This document shows positions 10,861 through 23,434 of a DNA stretch of 64,000 nt, piece after piece (positions within the stretch are counted from its first letter, which is position 1; every line of letters begins with the position of its first letter). A program made the translations under genes and the position numbers. The notes under the pieces were generated by a model. That model ran no database searches. It was not told the DNA's origin and saw nothing but the letters and a program-made list of their open reading frames with translations. The DNA is from Molanna angustata (taxonomy: Eukaryota > Arthropoda > Insecta > Trichoptera > Molannidae): positions 52,235,892 through 52,299,891 of the forward strand of contig OY754964.1 of assembly GCA_963576475.1 (NCBI GenBank), read 5' to 3'.

Positions 10861-11363
10861 TTCCTCACTACCAAGTTCGTCCACAAATATTCAAATTTTG
10901 TATATAAAATTTTCAGCATTATCATGAAATGAGTTTGTAAAATTATATTTTATATATTTTATTGTGATAACTCGATAATTCTTCAATGCCATTTTATGAA
11001 AGTGATGTGCTTTTTTACCAATTTGAAAATAAAAATGCGGTCACATTGAAATACTTGACAATTGAAAAAATTGAAGAGTACCGATCAGATAAACTTCAAA
11101 TTTTAATTGGGTCTGAGCGAGTATTAGATAGATATATAAATATACAAAATTTTAAAAGAATCCTAAGGAGTACTTTAAGAATATAATCGATTAACATGCC
11201 GTACATAGCACATTGAACACAGCACACAAACAAGATACATTTTGATGAAACTTTCTGAATACAATCTCATTGTATAAATAGTTAATAATCTGCAATAAAA
11301 AAATAACCTTAAAAATTGCGATCTCATAACTCCCCACTATATCCCCTTGGGTAAGTGAGGCGT
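10861..11363 (+). repeat. Family R repeat, near complete
   Basis: It begins 'tcctcactaccaagt' and ends 'ccccttgggtaagtgagg' with TAAAA after it. The two ends are inverted relative to each other over about 12 bp (CTCCTCACTAAC / GTTAGTGAGGAG in the best copies). The inside holds 'gccattttatgaaagtgatg', 'gcgagtattagatag' and a CA run. A 66-codon ORF at 10986-11186 is incidental. Confidence 0.75.
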
Positions 11364-12399
11364 AAAAAAATATGTAAGTGTTAAACTAAGCCAATATAGT
11401 TTCCGTCAAACTTCTTTAGCCTTTTCTCCGTGGAGTGGTGCTATTTGCACATACACCAATCAAGAAAAAAAATACACTAATTTGCAATCTGCGCACCCAC
11501 GTTATGGGCTCAAATTGTTTTACGATAATTATACCATATTTCGAACAAAAATATTTCGTGACAATATTGAACACAACGTCCTTACCTAAACAAAATATGT
11601 TAAACGGGAAAACAATGTAGGTGTGTTAAATAAACGTTACCTTATCTAAATAAAGATAACCCTAGAAAAGATAAGAAAAATACATACACATTTAATTGTT
11701 CACCTGCATTGTTTTCATAATACATAAACCTTAACTCTATGTAGGTACTGTACACTCATATGTTACTATTTTATAGTGCCAACAAACACTTTATGTGCTA
11801 TAATAATGTGTGTGTACAGGTAAACGCTATAGCTAATATTTTCAGTTGTATACCTACTATTAATAGGTTTGAAGATAAGTATTTATGTGTAAAAGATAAA
11901 CAAAAATCGATGTTACCTAATGAATATAGTATACCTAGCATACAAAGAGAATGAGGCAATCAGTTCTCTCTGCGAACCCCAAACAGAGTAAATAAGTGAT
12001 AATGTATAGAGCACGCCAAACGAATGAATACGAGTGACATCACATGTTCACAAACCGTTCACAAACTGATTTTAGTAGAGAGATATAGGTACACTGATTT
12101 GAATAAACCAATAAAATCAGTTGACATTTGACGTTGTGTAGCGTATTGCGTGTCACTTTTTTCCTGGCCTTTTCAACCATGCTTTATAAAATGGTCAATC
12201 ATAATAAACACAGTGTCAAAAATTTTAATTTGTCCTTCCTACCCCTTCATCTCCAATCAGAATCCTCTACATACTACTATATTGTCTTATTTTGATAAGT
12301 TCTGTATCTATTATTGTTTATTCTTTTGTTTGTTGATCATGTGTTGTTGATATTGAACAATGCCTAAGATATATTCACAAACATACATGAAACAAACTG
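11364..12399. other. No recognised feature
   Basis: AT-rich sequence with short ORFs only. Confidence 0.4.
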
Positions 12400-12555
12400 A
12401 ATTAGTAATCCAGTGGTCGTGAGTTCGAATCCTTTCACGACCGATTTCATTCACAAGCATTTATGCTTAATGGGAATTAAGCATAAATGCTTGTAAATGA
12501 AATTGGGAATGTATGAGGATATATATGTACTTGTTTCAAAGACATATTCATTCTT
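12400..12555 (+). mobile_element. SINE-B, head-truncated, with palindrome
   Basis: It starts in the anticodon arm ('attagtaatccagtgg'), keeps the B box (GAGTTCGAATCC) and ends 'gtacttgtttcaaagacat' + 'attcatt'. It differs from other copies by an inverted duplication at about 12453-12497: 'caagcatttatgctta' is followed a few bases later by its reverse complement. Confidence 0.7.
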
Positions 12556-13454
12556 AAAAAAGACATTTATATGAAGAGCAAGCACGACTAGATATTTTAG
12601 AGTAGGTACCTACACATGTGGATACGGAGATATGCTTCTTTCGTATCACCAAAAACATTTAATATTATACCATCGATTGTAAATATAGAAAGCAAACCTT
12701 AAATCTTTAGGAAAGAGGTGATAAAATGGATGCAAGGTGAGATCATTCCGAATATATTAGATCTGCTGTTGTAGAGGTAACTGTTCCGTATATATTTATC
12801 TATTTAGCTTTTGAGTATGGCTAATGTGAGTCTTTTGGTGACTAACGTAGGTAATCATTGTTTTTAATATACATACCTACCTTTGCACATAAAAATAAAA
12901 AAAAATAATATAAAACTATACATTGCTTTGTATATTATTTTGTTGTCGCTGTTTTGAATCCCAAATAAATAAATGAATAAATTCCAAATATTTAATAACG
13001 TAGGTACATATTCGTAAGAACACTTTAGGTATCACCTTGACTTTAACAGCAATACGTACAATCTCGACTCGGCTAATTATCGTAATGAATTGTGAATACA
13101 TACATCCGGATAAAATACCACCTCTTTTATAGAAAAAAACCAAGGTACATATCATCCATTAAAGTATGTGGCATTGAAAACGTAGCATTAACAGTTCTTC
13201 ACGTGAGAATATTATTCAAAGCGAACAACAGAAATATTTTCATAGAAGAAATACAATTCCCATGAGAGTTCATGGGAGAAATGGAAGCCCATGATCTTCA
13301 CATCGCGCACAATATAAATATAAATAAATAGGTGTGGGCGGAGTATTACATAGATACATAATAAGTATTAAATTCAACAATTAAGTTACCAAGTAATGAT
13401 TTTTAGTACGACAACTTGTCTATTATGACCAATTATGCAAAATAAAAAAGCTAA
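12556..13454. other. No recognised feature
   Basis: AT-rich, with an unremarkable 79-codon minus ORF (12916-13155). Confidence 0.4.
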
Positions 13455-13665
13455 AGAGGGCATATAACATTAATTTAATCTCAATCGACTAAGTGACTGA
13501 AACATGATTTATCAAAACCGCCAAATACACGCAATAGTTACCCATACTTAGATCCGTGTTAGTATGGGTAACTATTGCGTGCTCATGAAAACATTTTATA
13601 CTTGATTCAAATGATCGGAAACCCAAAACTTGTTGATTTTTTTGTATTTTCAAAACAAACCTGAG
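13455..13665 (+). repeat. Family P repeat with inserted hairpin
   Basis: Shared with 37.7-37.9 kb (minus) and 58.0-58.2 kb (plus). Landmarks are 'aaaaccgcc', 'gggtaactat', 'gatcggaaaccc' and 'aaacaaacctga'. Here a 21-bp perfect inverted repeat (13528-13548 and 13561-13581, loop 12 nt) replaces the single arm of the other copies. Confidence 0.65.
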
Positions 13666-13667
13666 GG

Positions 13668-14045
13668 GCTACTCATGACACTTTCTTAATACGTTCTTAG
13701 TTTTCCTTAGTCTTAAAAATGTATAAATCAGTACTCGATTATAATCTAATCTTAATCTTTCTCTATATTTAATCATGAAAATTTGTTTACATCAACGTTT
13801 AGTATGAAATTGTCATTAATTGTTGTATGAATTAATATTATTATTTAATTAATTTAACCTTAAAGATTATTGAAGTCTATAGTTGATCTTAATTTTACTG
13901 TAATCAAATTCATGAGTAGCCCCGCTGTTGGGCTAATCATGACACGATCTTAATACGCTCATATCTTGTATTAATATTTCAAATATATAAATCAGTACAC
14001 GATCATGATCTAATATTAATATAAATTCAATCATAAAAATTCATC
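13668..14045 (+). repeat. Family Q repeat, two tandem partial copies
   Basis: 'ctactcatgacac' + 'ttcttaatacgttctta' with 'aaatcagtactcgattata' at 13668-13760 recurs as 'ctaatcatgacacgatctt' and 'aaatcagtacacgatcatg' at 13932-14045. It occurs again at 19.9-20.0 kb. No termini are defined. Confidence 0.55.
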
Positions 14046-14051
14046 AAGACC

Positions 14052-14184
14052 AAAGATCTGTATGAAATACAAAGATCTGTATGAAATACAAAGATCTGTA
14101 TGAAATACAAAGATCTGTATGAAATACAAAGATCTGTATGAAATACAAAGATCTGTATGAAATACAAAGATCTGTATGAAATAC
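14052..14184. repeat. 19-bp tandem repeat, seven identical copies
   Basis: The unit AAAGATCTGTATGAAATAC is repeated seven times with no visible substitution (7 x 19 = 133 bp). It sits at the end of the second family Q copy. Perfect identity points to recent expansion. The minus-strand 85-codon ORF at 14027-14284 is a by-product. Confidence 0.95.
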
Positions 14185-15699
14185 AAAAGATATAAAATAT
14201 AAAAGAATTTTTTAAAGTATGAATCTTATCCTTAGCAACTTCATAAGAAGCCCTGTTGATTTGAAATGTAAAAACCTCCAACATTCACTTTCATTTTATA
14301 AACTTTTTAATAAGACAGTAGATTATTTTCTCTACGACGTTCTAGTTAATGAGTTATTAAGAACAAAGAACATGCTGTTAAAAAGAATAAATGCTGATTT
14401 TAAAGTTGTATAATATTTTTTCTCTAAAGAAATGTTGAAAATACTAATGGTATTTTTTAGAAACACACTGCTTAATTTCAAAATGCAATGTTTGAGCCTA
14501 TATTATGTCCTCAATCAAATATAACAACTACAAATGAGTATGCAAATATTGGTGATGTCTTCAATACGAGTCTCAAACCATTCATTGTCTAAATCCAGTG
14601 AAATTAATGTTGATTTTTCATTTTATTCCACTTTTTTCGCTATTGATCCAATTTACTTTTATTGATTTTTCTTTTGATATACTTTTATGTTACTTTAATT
14701 TTTTTAAGACGTAGTTTTTGTATTTTCTTGTTATTTTTGCTTGTATGCAAAAATGTTTATTTACAAATTTCGACTCCTGTTCGAAAGCATCTAGAATTCA
14801 CCCCAGGGCCTTTGCATCCAGAACCATGGTTATAAGATAACAGTAAATAAATATTAAAAATAGTATAATTACTTATGCCTTTTTTCCTCTAATCAAATCC
14901 ATGACATCTGTATACAAGTTACACAACATTGACTATGCTGCGACGATCGACAGAGGGGTAGATATGGCGTTCGACTCTCTACCTTGGATGCAATAGGAAG
15001 ATAGCGTTATTATGCAGATGAAAAACGTAACAAACATATTGTCATTATACAGGCGTGAATTATTTGAAAGAATATTAATTGAACATGTTACTATAACGGG
15101 GTGAAATATTATGTAACGAGTATTACCAAACCATCGTGGCGGACGTTGAACGTTATAATATAAAATGGAAATTTATGAACAGCACGCACCGGGAAAATTA
15201 AGATTGTTAAACGTTGTTTGTTTATTTAGTTTATGCACTAAAGAAGTTAGTTTTGACCTACTTACATACTTACTAAGAAGTTTATAAAACTTCAACTATT
15301 ATTGTACTAGAATCGTACAATCACCACTGCTGATAAATACACGCAACACATACATTTTCAATATTTCATTTTAGTCGACAATTCATATCGTCAGAGAGCC
15401 ACTCAAAAGTCACACTATCTTTATTTTAGTGAATAATTGCAACGCAAATAAACAGTCTGAACTATGTGTACTTATATGAAAGAAAAATGAAGATATACAA
15501 CCTAAATGCAAATATTGCAAAACCAAAATAGTTCTAATATTATGTAGGTATTGATACGTACAGCGAATAATTCGGACCCCTTTTAAAGTTAATTGAGTGA
15601 ACGGAGGAGTTTGAGACTTTGCATAGTTAAAATTTATATGGAGAAGGAGTGCTCTTTCTCTTTCCCTTTAGCGCTTTTGTCCCGTTTCTATCAGGGTAC
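14185..15699. other. Unassigned; short segment shared with 58.3 kb
   Basis: About 14425-14480 ('gaaatgttgaaaatact' ... 'ttagaaacacac') is matched at 58353-58410. The rest is AT-rich without recognised elements. Confidence 0.4.
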
Positions 15700-15830
15700 G
15701 CTTTGACCATGATCCTGGAATTGGCGAGTCTGGTTATTACATTGAAGCGACTGCCATCTGACATTCGTAACCCTTAGAAAGGGGAACCAGACAAATTGGA
15801 TCATGGCTACACAAAGCTAGTGATATAAAT
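15700..15830. repeat. Possible lepidopteran-type dispersed repeat
   Basis: 'gcgactgccatctgac' followed by 'cgtaaccc' and 'aaaggggaaccag' resembles, from memory of family layout, a repeat block common in moth and butterfly genomes. It is moderately GC-rich against an AT-rich background. No second copy is in this window. Confidence 0.3.
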
Positions 15831-16053
15831 CCACACATAGATTTTTTTTTAAAATCCAGAGGTGCGTGAAGGAGTGCATAGAGTTAAAATTTATACATTA
15901 TGTATTTTTATTTATTTTATTTTATTTTTAATTAACACAAACAACATTAGATAGTTTGATTATATTGATTAATAATATATATGATACATCAATTATCTAA
16001 ATCTAATGTCAATTACATGTGTCAAATACATTTTTGTTGCGTGTGTAGTGTAA

Positions 16054-16943
16054 GTAATATCAGAAGCCCGGAAAGACCTTCATCAAAAAATAAATAGCTA
16101 CCTCCACTCAATCAATACCTGGGGTGAAAGTAATCTTGTTTCATTTAACGTCTCAAAAACCCAAGCCTGTCTAATTTCTGCGAAGAGAAACCCCAATGAA
16201 TTGCAAGTGTCTTTCAACGGAAGCACCATACCTAACAGCAGCTCTATCGACCTGCTTGGAGTATCTATAACGAACCAATTACACTACAAGGGCTCCATCG
16301 AAGCTAAGGTGAAACTCGCCTCCAAAAAATTGAGCGTACTATATAGAGCGCGCAGATATTTTACTAAGACCCAGATCTGTATACCCTACAAAGCGCAAAT
16401 ACGCCCAATTATTGAATATGGCAGTCACCTCTGGAGTGGCGCCCCCCAATACCTACTGAATACCCTCGACGCTGTCCAAAGGCGTGCTATACGTCTGATT
16501 GATGATCCATCACTGACTGATGGATTGCAATCACTAGAACACAGACGCAGAGTTGGTATTTCAAGTTTATTCTATAGATACTACCACGGGAATTGCTCAG
16601 AAGAACTTGCATCTTTGGTCCCTCCTCCACCCACTCGCAACAGAGTCACTCGCTTCACTCAATCGCAGCATCCATTCACAGTGGACCTTCAACATATACG
16701 AACAAGTCGCTTCTCGAACTCCTTTATTAACACAGCAGCCCGACTGTGGAACGATCTTCCGAATTCTGTGTTTCCATCTTCGTACAACCCGGGTCTTTTT
16801 AAAATCCGAATTAATAAACTCTTCTCTAGATTGCAAACCCCTCCCAACGCTACGTAGTGCGCTTCTTCGGAAGAGTAAAATGGACCCAAATCCTAATAGC
16901 TGGCGTCCCCTACGTAGACATGTTAAAAAAAAAAAAAAAAAAA
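16054..16943 (+). pseudogene. LINE L-A polymerase C-terminal part with 3' UTR and poly(A)
   Basis: A stop-free frame runs from about 16054 to the stop at 16857, in frame with the Met-less ORF at 16201. It starts 'RKDLHQKINSYLHSINTWG' and holds the post-catalytic 'VSKTQACLIS' and 'IDLLGVSI' blocks, the 'PIIEYGSHLWSG' block and the tail 'FINTAARLWNDLP' with 'FKIRINKLFSRL'. These are typical of the thumb and C-terminal region of jockey/CR1-type reverse transcriptases. The catalytic palm (YADD) and any endonuclease lie upstream and are missing, so the copy is 5'-truncated. A short 3' UTR ends in an A run of about 18 (16925-16942). Flanks 'gtagtgtaagta' (about 16028) and 'gtagtaaagta' (16943) may be a mutated target duplication. 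About 268 codons are uninterrupted, so the insertion is fairly young. Confidence 0.85.
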
Positions 16944-19894
16944 GTAGTAAAGTATTTTAACTATTTATTTATTTAATTATTCTATATGCTACAAATACAT
17001 CAAATTTAAAAAAAATATATATATATCACGTCAAACCATAGATTGTTTACTTTCATACTGCTAATGTTAAACACTTGTTTTAATTAATGTATGAAGCAGT
17101 ATTCTTAAATTTGAATACAGAACATATTATCGAAATACATAATCTACTGTAAAACGATGTTATAAGTGGTACTTTGATAATTTTGAATATGTGAAAATAA
17201 AACTTGATACCACTTGAACCAATATTTTTTCAGATTTTAAAAAATAATGAATAACGGCCGAATTTTGATTTCTTTACAATCACTTGTAATGATAAAAATA
17301 ACAACGATTTTTTAGTCGCACATTCTTCATAAATAAGAGTAAAAATGCAAATTGCTCAACGGTTCAATAAGATGAGCTGCCATCTGTTAAACAGTAGACA
17401 AAGTATTTATAGATTCTCGATAATCGATTATGTCAATAGACAAATAAAGAAAACGTGATATGAATATTCGTGACGATAAACCAAAAATATTTTACGACAA
17501 TATTCGGAATCAGTTTTGGCAAAAAAATAAACGATTGTTTACATTGAAAACAAAAGCGATCAATTCTGTGAGTTAACAAGACACGATAGACAAAACAATA
17601 AGAACGAGATCAAAATAAAAAATACAAATCAATACGATTAGAATAAGAATTCATTTAGCGATATATTAAAAAATAAAAACGTACCTAGTCTTTACTAATC
17701 GATATTTCTTGGCTTACTATGAAATATAGGTATCTGTAGTGGTCGATTTCAATAAAATAATTTGCCGATTCACAAGAACTAATATATTATTTAAACAATT
17801 TGTGTACCTACTCACAATGGCGGATTTAATGCTATAAGGCAATCTCGTCCAACCAACCTAAGCAAAGACAAGCCTCAATAAGTAGATTTGCTACAATAGT
17901 GTTGGAATATAATAAAAATTATATAACAATAAATATAGCAACGAGAAACAGCAGGTGGAATTAGAAATACGCTGAAGGAATATTATCTAAAAATTATTTA
18001 TTAAAAATACTTAGACCCGAATGCACAGTCCTAGGTTACTAAATACTAACTCATAAAGTCACTGAAGTATTTAGTATTCTTAAGTTAGCAATCGCGTTGC
18101 AGTGACACCACTAACTGAATACTAAATACTACGCCAAACTTAAGGTCGATGTCGTAGAATTTCACATTATTGTGAACGAAGAAAAGAGATAGATAGTTTT
18201 CTATGAGTTAACACTGACGTTTAAAATGTTTTCTTTTTGTCATAACAACACAAACGCAATTAACCAAGCTCACACTGACAGCTCGATGTAACGATTTTTC
18301 TGAAATTTCAAGGAATCTTCGGTATCTCGTATAGATCGCTAAATAATCTGTTTGGTATTTGATTTAAGAAAATTGCCGAACACATATTTGACGCTAAAAG
18401 TCGCTAAAATCATCATCCATCGAAAATATCTCGTATTTTGGTATTAAATCACTCGTAAGGTTCCTCGCGATCAACCTTAATTTTTGACAGTTCGCCAATG
18501 CTAGTTTACGCTGACGCGCATGCGCTAAGTATTTAGATTTGTCTCTGCAATGCAATTCTCTTCGTAGCATCCTTCAGTTAGGAAACGTGATCTTCTAACT
18601 TAAGTGAGCGACTGTTCAATGAAAACATGGTTAGTATTTAGAATTTACTATTTAGGTCGAACTCTGCATTCGGGTCATAGTTTCTTTCATTTTATCTCGT
18701 ACGTTATGATTAATTTATTTTTTGTAGCCAAATTTGATTTATCAACAGATAATAATTCTAGAAAGAAATCCGTAATACTAGTTTTTGCTATATATTTGGT
18801 TACTTTGACGATGTGCCTTACACGAAACAACAAACAAGTCAACAATCAATATAAAACAAAACTTAAAAGAAGTTAAACGTAAATAATTATTTAATTTCAA
18901 TTAAGTAACATACCTACCTACTCGATAAGATTCATCATTGAATAATTATTAAAATATTTTATTGATGCAGCGCACAAACGCATCAATGGTAACACCGGCT
19001 CTGTCTCAGGCATGCGTTGTAGTTCAAATATAAATATCTAAGTATGTACGTATATAGATGTGAAGTATTTCTGTGCCCCAATAGCATAGAATATGAATGA
19101 GCCATGGAGTCGTTAAGAAATATTTTTAACAAAAGCCGATAATTTATTATTGTGATAATTCGACGGGAAGTCTTTCTTCTCTATAATGGCGACAACAAAT
19201 TCTTAAATAGTTAACCAACAAAAAAAGATGAATTTAACAAAGAGACATAATCGTATCGTGGCATAAAATATATTAATTAATTTTGTACAGATCTTCACCC
19301 TCTTTCCTCAGTCACAAATGGTTCAAGATATCCCACCACCTCGGAACAAGCCAAGCCTAGTGAGGTGGTCTAAACCAACCAAATTCATTTGTTATGTTAC
19401 TTATATAAAACAATGTAATTTCTGGTATATGTAATAAAAAAATATATTTTTGGCGAAAACTATACTCTGTCGGCCGACACTGTAAATATTATAATCATTA
19501 AGATTGAAACGGTGTATCGCCACCTTAAAGAAAAAATCCAATTTGTTTTCGTATCAGGAACAGTTGTCATACATAAACTTTGATTGTTTTCTGGGATTTC
19601 AAACAACATTGAAAGTTACAGACTAGAACAGTAAACTGTAAAACATACATGTCATGTTGGGTGGTGACACGCAAAATGGTCGTACATTACCTTATAAACT
19701 AAATCATTCATCTTATACCACCACTACATTGTGAATTTCCTGACATAAGCAATAGTAGATTTGCACGTACCACGATCATAATTACTCCCAAAGTAATTAA
19801 CATTATAATATCTAGTATCAAAATGTTGAACCATCGATTGATATAATAATATGACGAAAAAATATATTTAGTCAAGACTCAAACCATAAGACAG
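16944..19894. other. Largely unexplained AT-rich stretch
   Basis: About 17812-17862 on the minus strand resembles the 'ggttggttgga...attgcc' LINE tail. A 90-codon plus ORF (18604-18876) has two hydrophobic stretches but no upstream promoter, Kozak or splice support that I can defend. 18000-18130 and 18490-18600 are less AT-rich and share the words 'ttaagttag' and 'ctaacttaa' in inverted order, too short to call a TIR element. Confidence 0.35.
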
Positions 19895-20000
19895 TACTCA
19901 TGATACGATCTTAACACGTTCTTATCTTGTATTAATCGCGAACATGTTTAAATCAGTAGGTACTTAATAATAATCTTATGTACATTATTTGCTATTATTA
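19895..20000 (+). repeat. Family Q repeat fragment
   Basis: 'actcatgatacgatcttaa' + 'cacgttcttatcttgtatt' and 'aaatcagtagg' match the family Q order at 13.7-14.0 kb. Confidence 0.5.
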
Positions 20001-20671
20001 TTATTTGTCATGATCAAAGTTTTAAGCATATAATTGTTAATAATTTTTGTGAAAATGAATATATTTGATTAATATTGTAGTCTCAAAGATTTCTTTAGTC
20101 TGAATCTAATATTGAATTAATCAACTTCATGAACTGCTCATATTAGTATATTTTTTTATTATTTCTATTTTTTTTACTCCTAATTCTTGATGAATGAATG
20201 AATGAATAATATATTTCCAACAGTATAAATATTAAAAAGGAACAAAATACAATTTAATTTATACCTAATTACAGTTTTACAATATTTTTTTTTTCACACA
20301 TTTGGAAATTTTACTGCCTCGCTAGACATAGTCTGTTCTGAGGCAGTACTAGTTTAAAATTTCTATGGCTACTCTGCGATCATATGATTTGTTTTTGATG
20401 GAATTCCATTATCAATTGTATAAAATTACTTTAAAATAAATGAAAACACAAATTTGTAACGTTATTCTTTATTTTAACTTCCATTCAATAGATGCTCTTT
20501 GAGTGAAACGCGTCAGTGGTCAATATTTTTAAATTAGTAGAAAAAAATTAAAAATTTGTGTTTTTACATATTTTTAAGTAATTTAAACTAATTGATATTT
20601 TTTTAAACAAAAGTGTTTTGTGATAAACGCCATATTTGTCAGAGAAAACATTTTTAAACTTAAATAATACA

Positions 20672-20862
20672 CATTTTCTTGCCCCTTGAACAATATGCAA
20701 GTAACGAGTTTGTTGCTCAATTCAAATTTCTTTCAAACAACTAGTGATTTCAAGAACAAGACAATTTTTTTTGAGATATTTCACGTGTGATTGGAATCGA
20801 ACTCAAAACATGGGCACAGAATTTAAACGATCTACCACTATGCCACAGTGGTCAACTGTAAT
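20672..20862 (-). mobile_element. SINE-C, diverged copy
   Basis: On the minus strand a tRNA-like head with A box 'tggcatagtgg' and B box 'gagttcgattcc' is followed by a body and a degraded 'ttgaaagaaattt...' tail. Order and spacing match SINE-C at 2.1 and 9.8 kb. Confidence 0.55.
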
Positions 20863-22137
20863 AACTTATAATATATTTGAGACAGTACCTACTGTCGGTG
20901 TATAAGGCACTGATATTTGAACACTTGGCTCTGACAGCAACTTATTGTGCGGTCACTGAAGAACGTCCATCTTTAATGAATATGCTAATTGCGAGAAAAA
21001 TATTTCATAACATTATCTTATATTTGCATTCGGGATTTAAAAAACTTCGAATTCTGTTATTTGTGTAAGTACATAACATTATGAGCACACAGCCGGTAGC
21101 CACTACAAAACACTTCATAAGCAGAGTCGAATCTCATGAATACATATAAAGCTCAAACACAGGAGTGCTCCAAAATAACGAAAAATATTTTATTGGATAT
21201 TTTAAAGAATATATAAACGAATATCTAATATATTTGTCTACAATAAGTCCAATACTGGGATAGTTTTTGTTTTAAGTGATTATTGATGTGAGAGATTTTT
21301 TTCAAATAAGAATAAAATAATATCTTGATCATTTACAAGAGAGATATAAAAAAACAGTGAAATATCAATCTTCTTTAATAATATATTTTAAATAAATAAA
21401 ACAAGGATTGAAAATTTTGTTTTTTTCCATATCGTTAATGCACTAGTAGAAAAATTGAAAATTCACTAATTTATAAACCAGAATTGACCAATTGGATATT
21501 ATGTAGTTCCAAAATATAAAAATAAATACGATAAGTATAATGTACCAAAATTATGATGCCGGCATCTATTAAGAAATGCAAATGCAAAAACAATGTAAAA
21601 AGACTTGTCAAGGAATGGCTATTGAGGTGTGGCTTTATATATAATTAACAGATCTCAAACGATTTTTTTTATACCTATAATTAACAGATCTCAAACAATT
21701 TTTTTTTTCATTTCAGTTATAGAATAATAAATAGATAAGTTTTGTAACATAGGAAGGAATGTATATTTGGGAGACCATATTTGTGTCTTTTTTTTTACTG
21801 TAGGTACTTAATGTTGTTTGCTATTATTAGAATATGTATACCTACTTAGATATTGTCTTGAGAACACGCTGACAAGTCTAGAAATTAGACTTAGCGTGAC
21901 TCAGATACACTTTTTTTGTTATATGTTATGTTTCATTATTTTTCAATAAAAAAAACAATTAAAAAAATTAAGAATACCTATATTGTATGTTTTGACATCT
22001 TTGATATTTTTTTCGTATCGGTTCTTTAAAAAATCATGTCTCATAAAAACATACCTAATTTTATTAATAGGTAGTACCTACCAATCTTGATCAATTTTGA
22101 TTTGCTTGAGAATTCAACTTTTTATTTTTTTTTTTTT
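20863..22137. other. AT-rich, with a small local duplication
   Basis: 'ataattaacagatctcaaac' occurs twice 34 bp apart (21647 and 21681), each time followed by a T run. A 63-codon ORF at 20877-21068 is unsupported. Nothing else was recognised. Confidence 0.4.
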
Positions 22138-22396
22138 TTTGCTGTGAGACACCGGCTTAGAATAATGCTTCCACTCTTTTCTATCGTCGTTTTCGGGTTT
22201 CCCGTAAGAGCCGGGTAATCGAAAAGTTTAGCAATGAGATTTACCACCCATCCGAAATATTGACTTTTTAGGTGAGATGAGACTAGTGTGTGGGTATACA
22301 CACATGTGTCGTGTATCCTTTTATAAGGTAATGCACACCCGCACACATGGCGCATGGCGCTACATTGTGAGGATATGCCGTGATGGTATTTATGTA
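22138..22396 (+). mobile_element. Family H retroposon, near full length
   Basis: The head is 'gctgtgagacaccggcttag' + 'aatagtgc'-like, followed by 'gagccgggtaatcgaaa', 'tttagcaatgagat', 'gtgtgtgggtatacacac' and 'aatgcacacccgcacac', with the tail 'atgccgtgatggtatttatg'. It is about 260 bp. No tRNA, 7SL or 5S promoter was recognised in the head, so its origin is open. The 3' tail matches LINE L-C. Confidence 0.7.
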
Positions 22397-23434
22397 TGTA
22401 TTGTTTTAACTTACAAGTGATAAAAAATATGATGTACTTAACGATAATATATAGAATGACAACATATAGAGAGTAATATTTTATTTATATTTTTTGTAAT
22501 CAATGAAACTTTTTTGTTTAACGTTAAGTAGGTATTAATTTTTATTTAATGTTCTGGTATATTTGAGACCATATATTTGAATTTTTTTTACATTCCTTTT
22601 TTTTGTTTTTTATGCAGGTTTTTATTTCAACCAACCAAATGTTTATTTTTTTTATTTCTATATTCTATGATGTGTATTTTTGTTTGTAGATAAGTAGTAT
22701 GTACCCATATAAAGGGCAATTTGTGTCGTAAATCAGGAAATAAATAAATAATAATACTTAGATAATTAAAATTTTATGGATATAATATTCATCAACTAAT
22801 TGACATAGTGATAATTTAATTAATAATATTGTATGGGTGAAATAGAAGCCTTCGCACGACACTGATCAATGTCATTGTACTGCGTCAATATTTAGTTAGA
22901 AAGTTGCCAACCTCAAACACATCATCTTCATCTCAATACTATAGTAAGATAAGCAATTAAGAGATAATTATCCAAGGATAGACATATGAAAATTGAACTC
23001 GTATAGGTATTACAAATGGCGGAGATTTTGCTACTAGAGATATCACGCAAAAAAAACGCAATAAATGTGATTACATTTGTCTGCCAACAACACACCAATA
23101 TGGACCAGCAAATGTTACTGGGGAACATTTTTATGCACAGAAAAAATGTAAATTCTTCGTATATATTTTGAAATGTTGAAACACGTAAATATATACGTAT
23201 GTACACCGAAAACATTCTACCGTTCCTCGTATCTGCGAAACATTTAACAAAAATTTCAATTGTTGAGACATGCCTATTATTTCATACTCCGTGTAGCAGA
23301 TAGGTATATGAAGGAAATAACCAACATGATCCGAGATAACAATATATAGATGTTTTGTTTTATTTCATCGTATGAGTACAGAACAAATTAATTTGCTCTA
23401 CCTCTTTTAGTTATCCTCTGACATTCCCAGTCAC
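22397..23434. other. No recognised feature
   Basis: AT-rich. The 95-codon minus ORF at 22928-23215 has hydrophobic and cysteine-containing stretches but no recognisable domain, and I do not call it. Confidence 0.35.

Noticed and set aside
16553..16960. ORFs overlapping LINE L-A in other frames and strand
   Set aside because: Shadows of the polymerase frame that ends at 16857.
18000..18600. TIR element bounded by TTAAGTTAG / CTAACTTAA words
   Set aside because: Nine-bp similarity in AT-rich DNA is within chance and the flanks show no duplication.
18604..18876. 90-residue ORF with hydrophobic segments
   Set aside because: No domain, promoter, splice or conservation evidence; AT-rich DNA readily gives hydrophobic ORFs.
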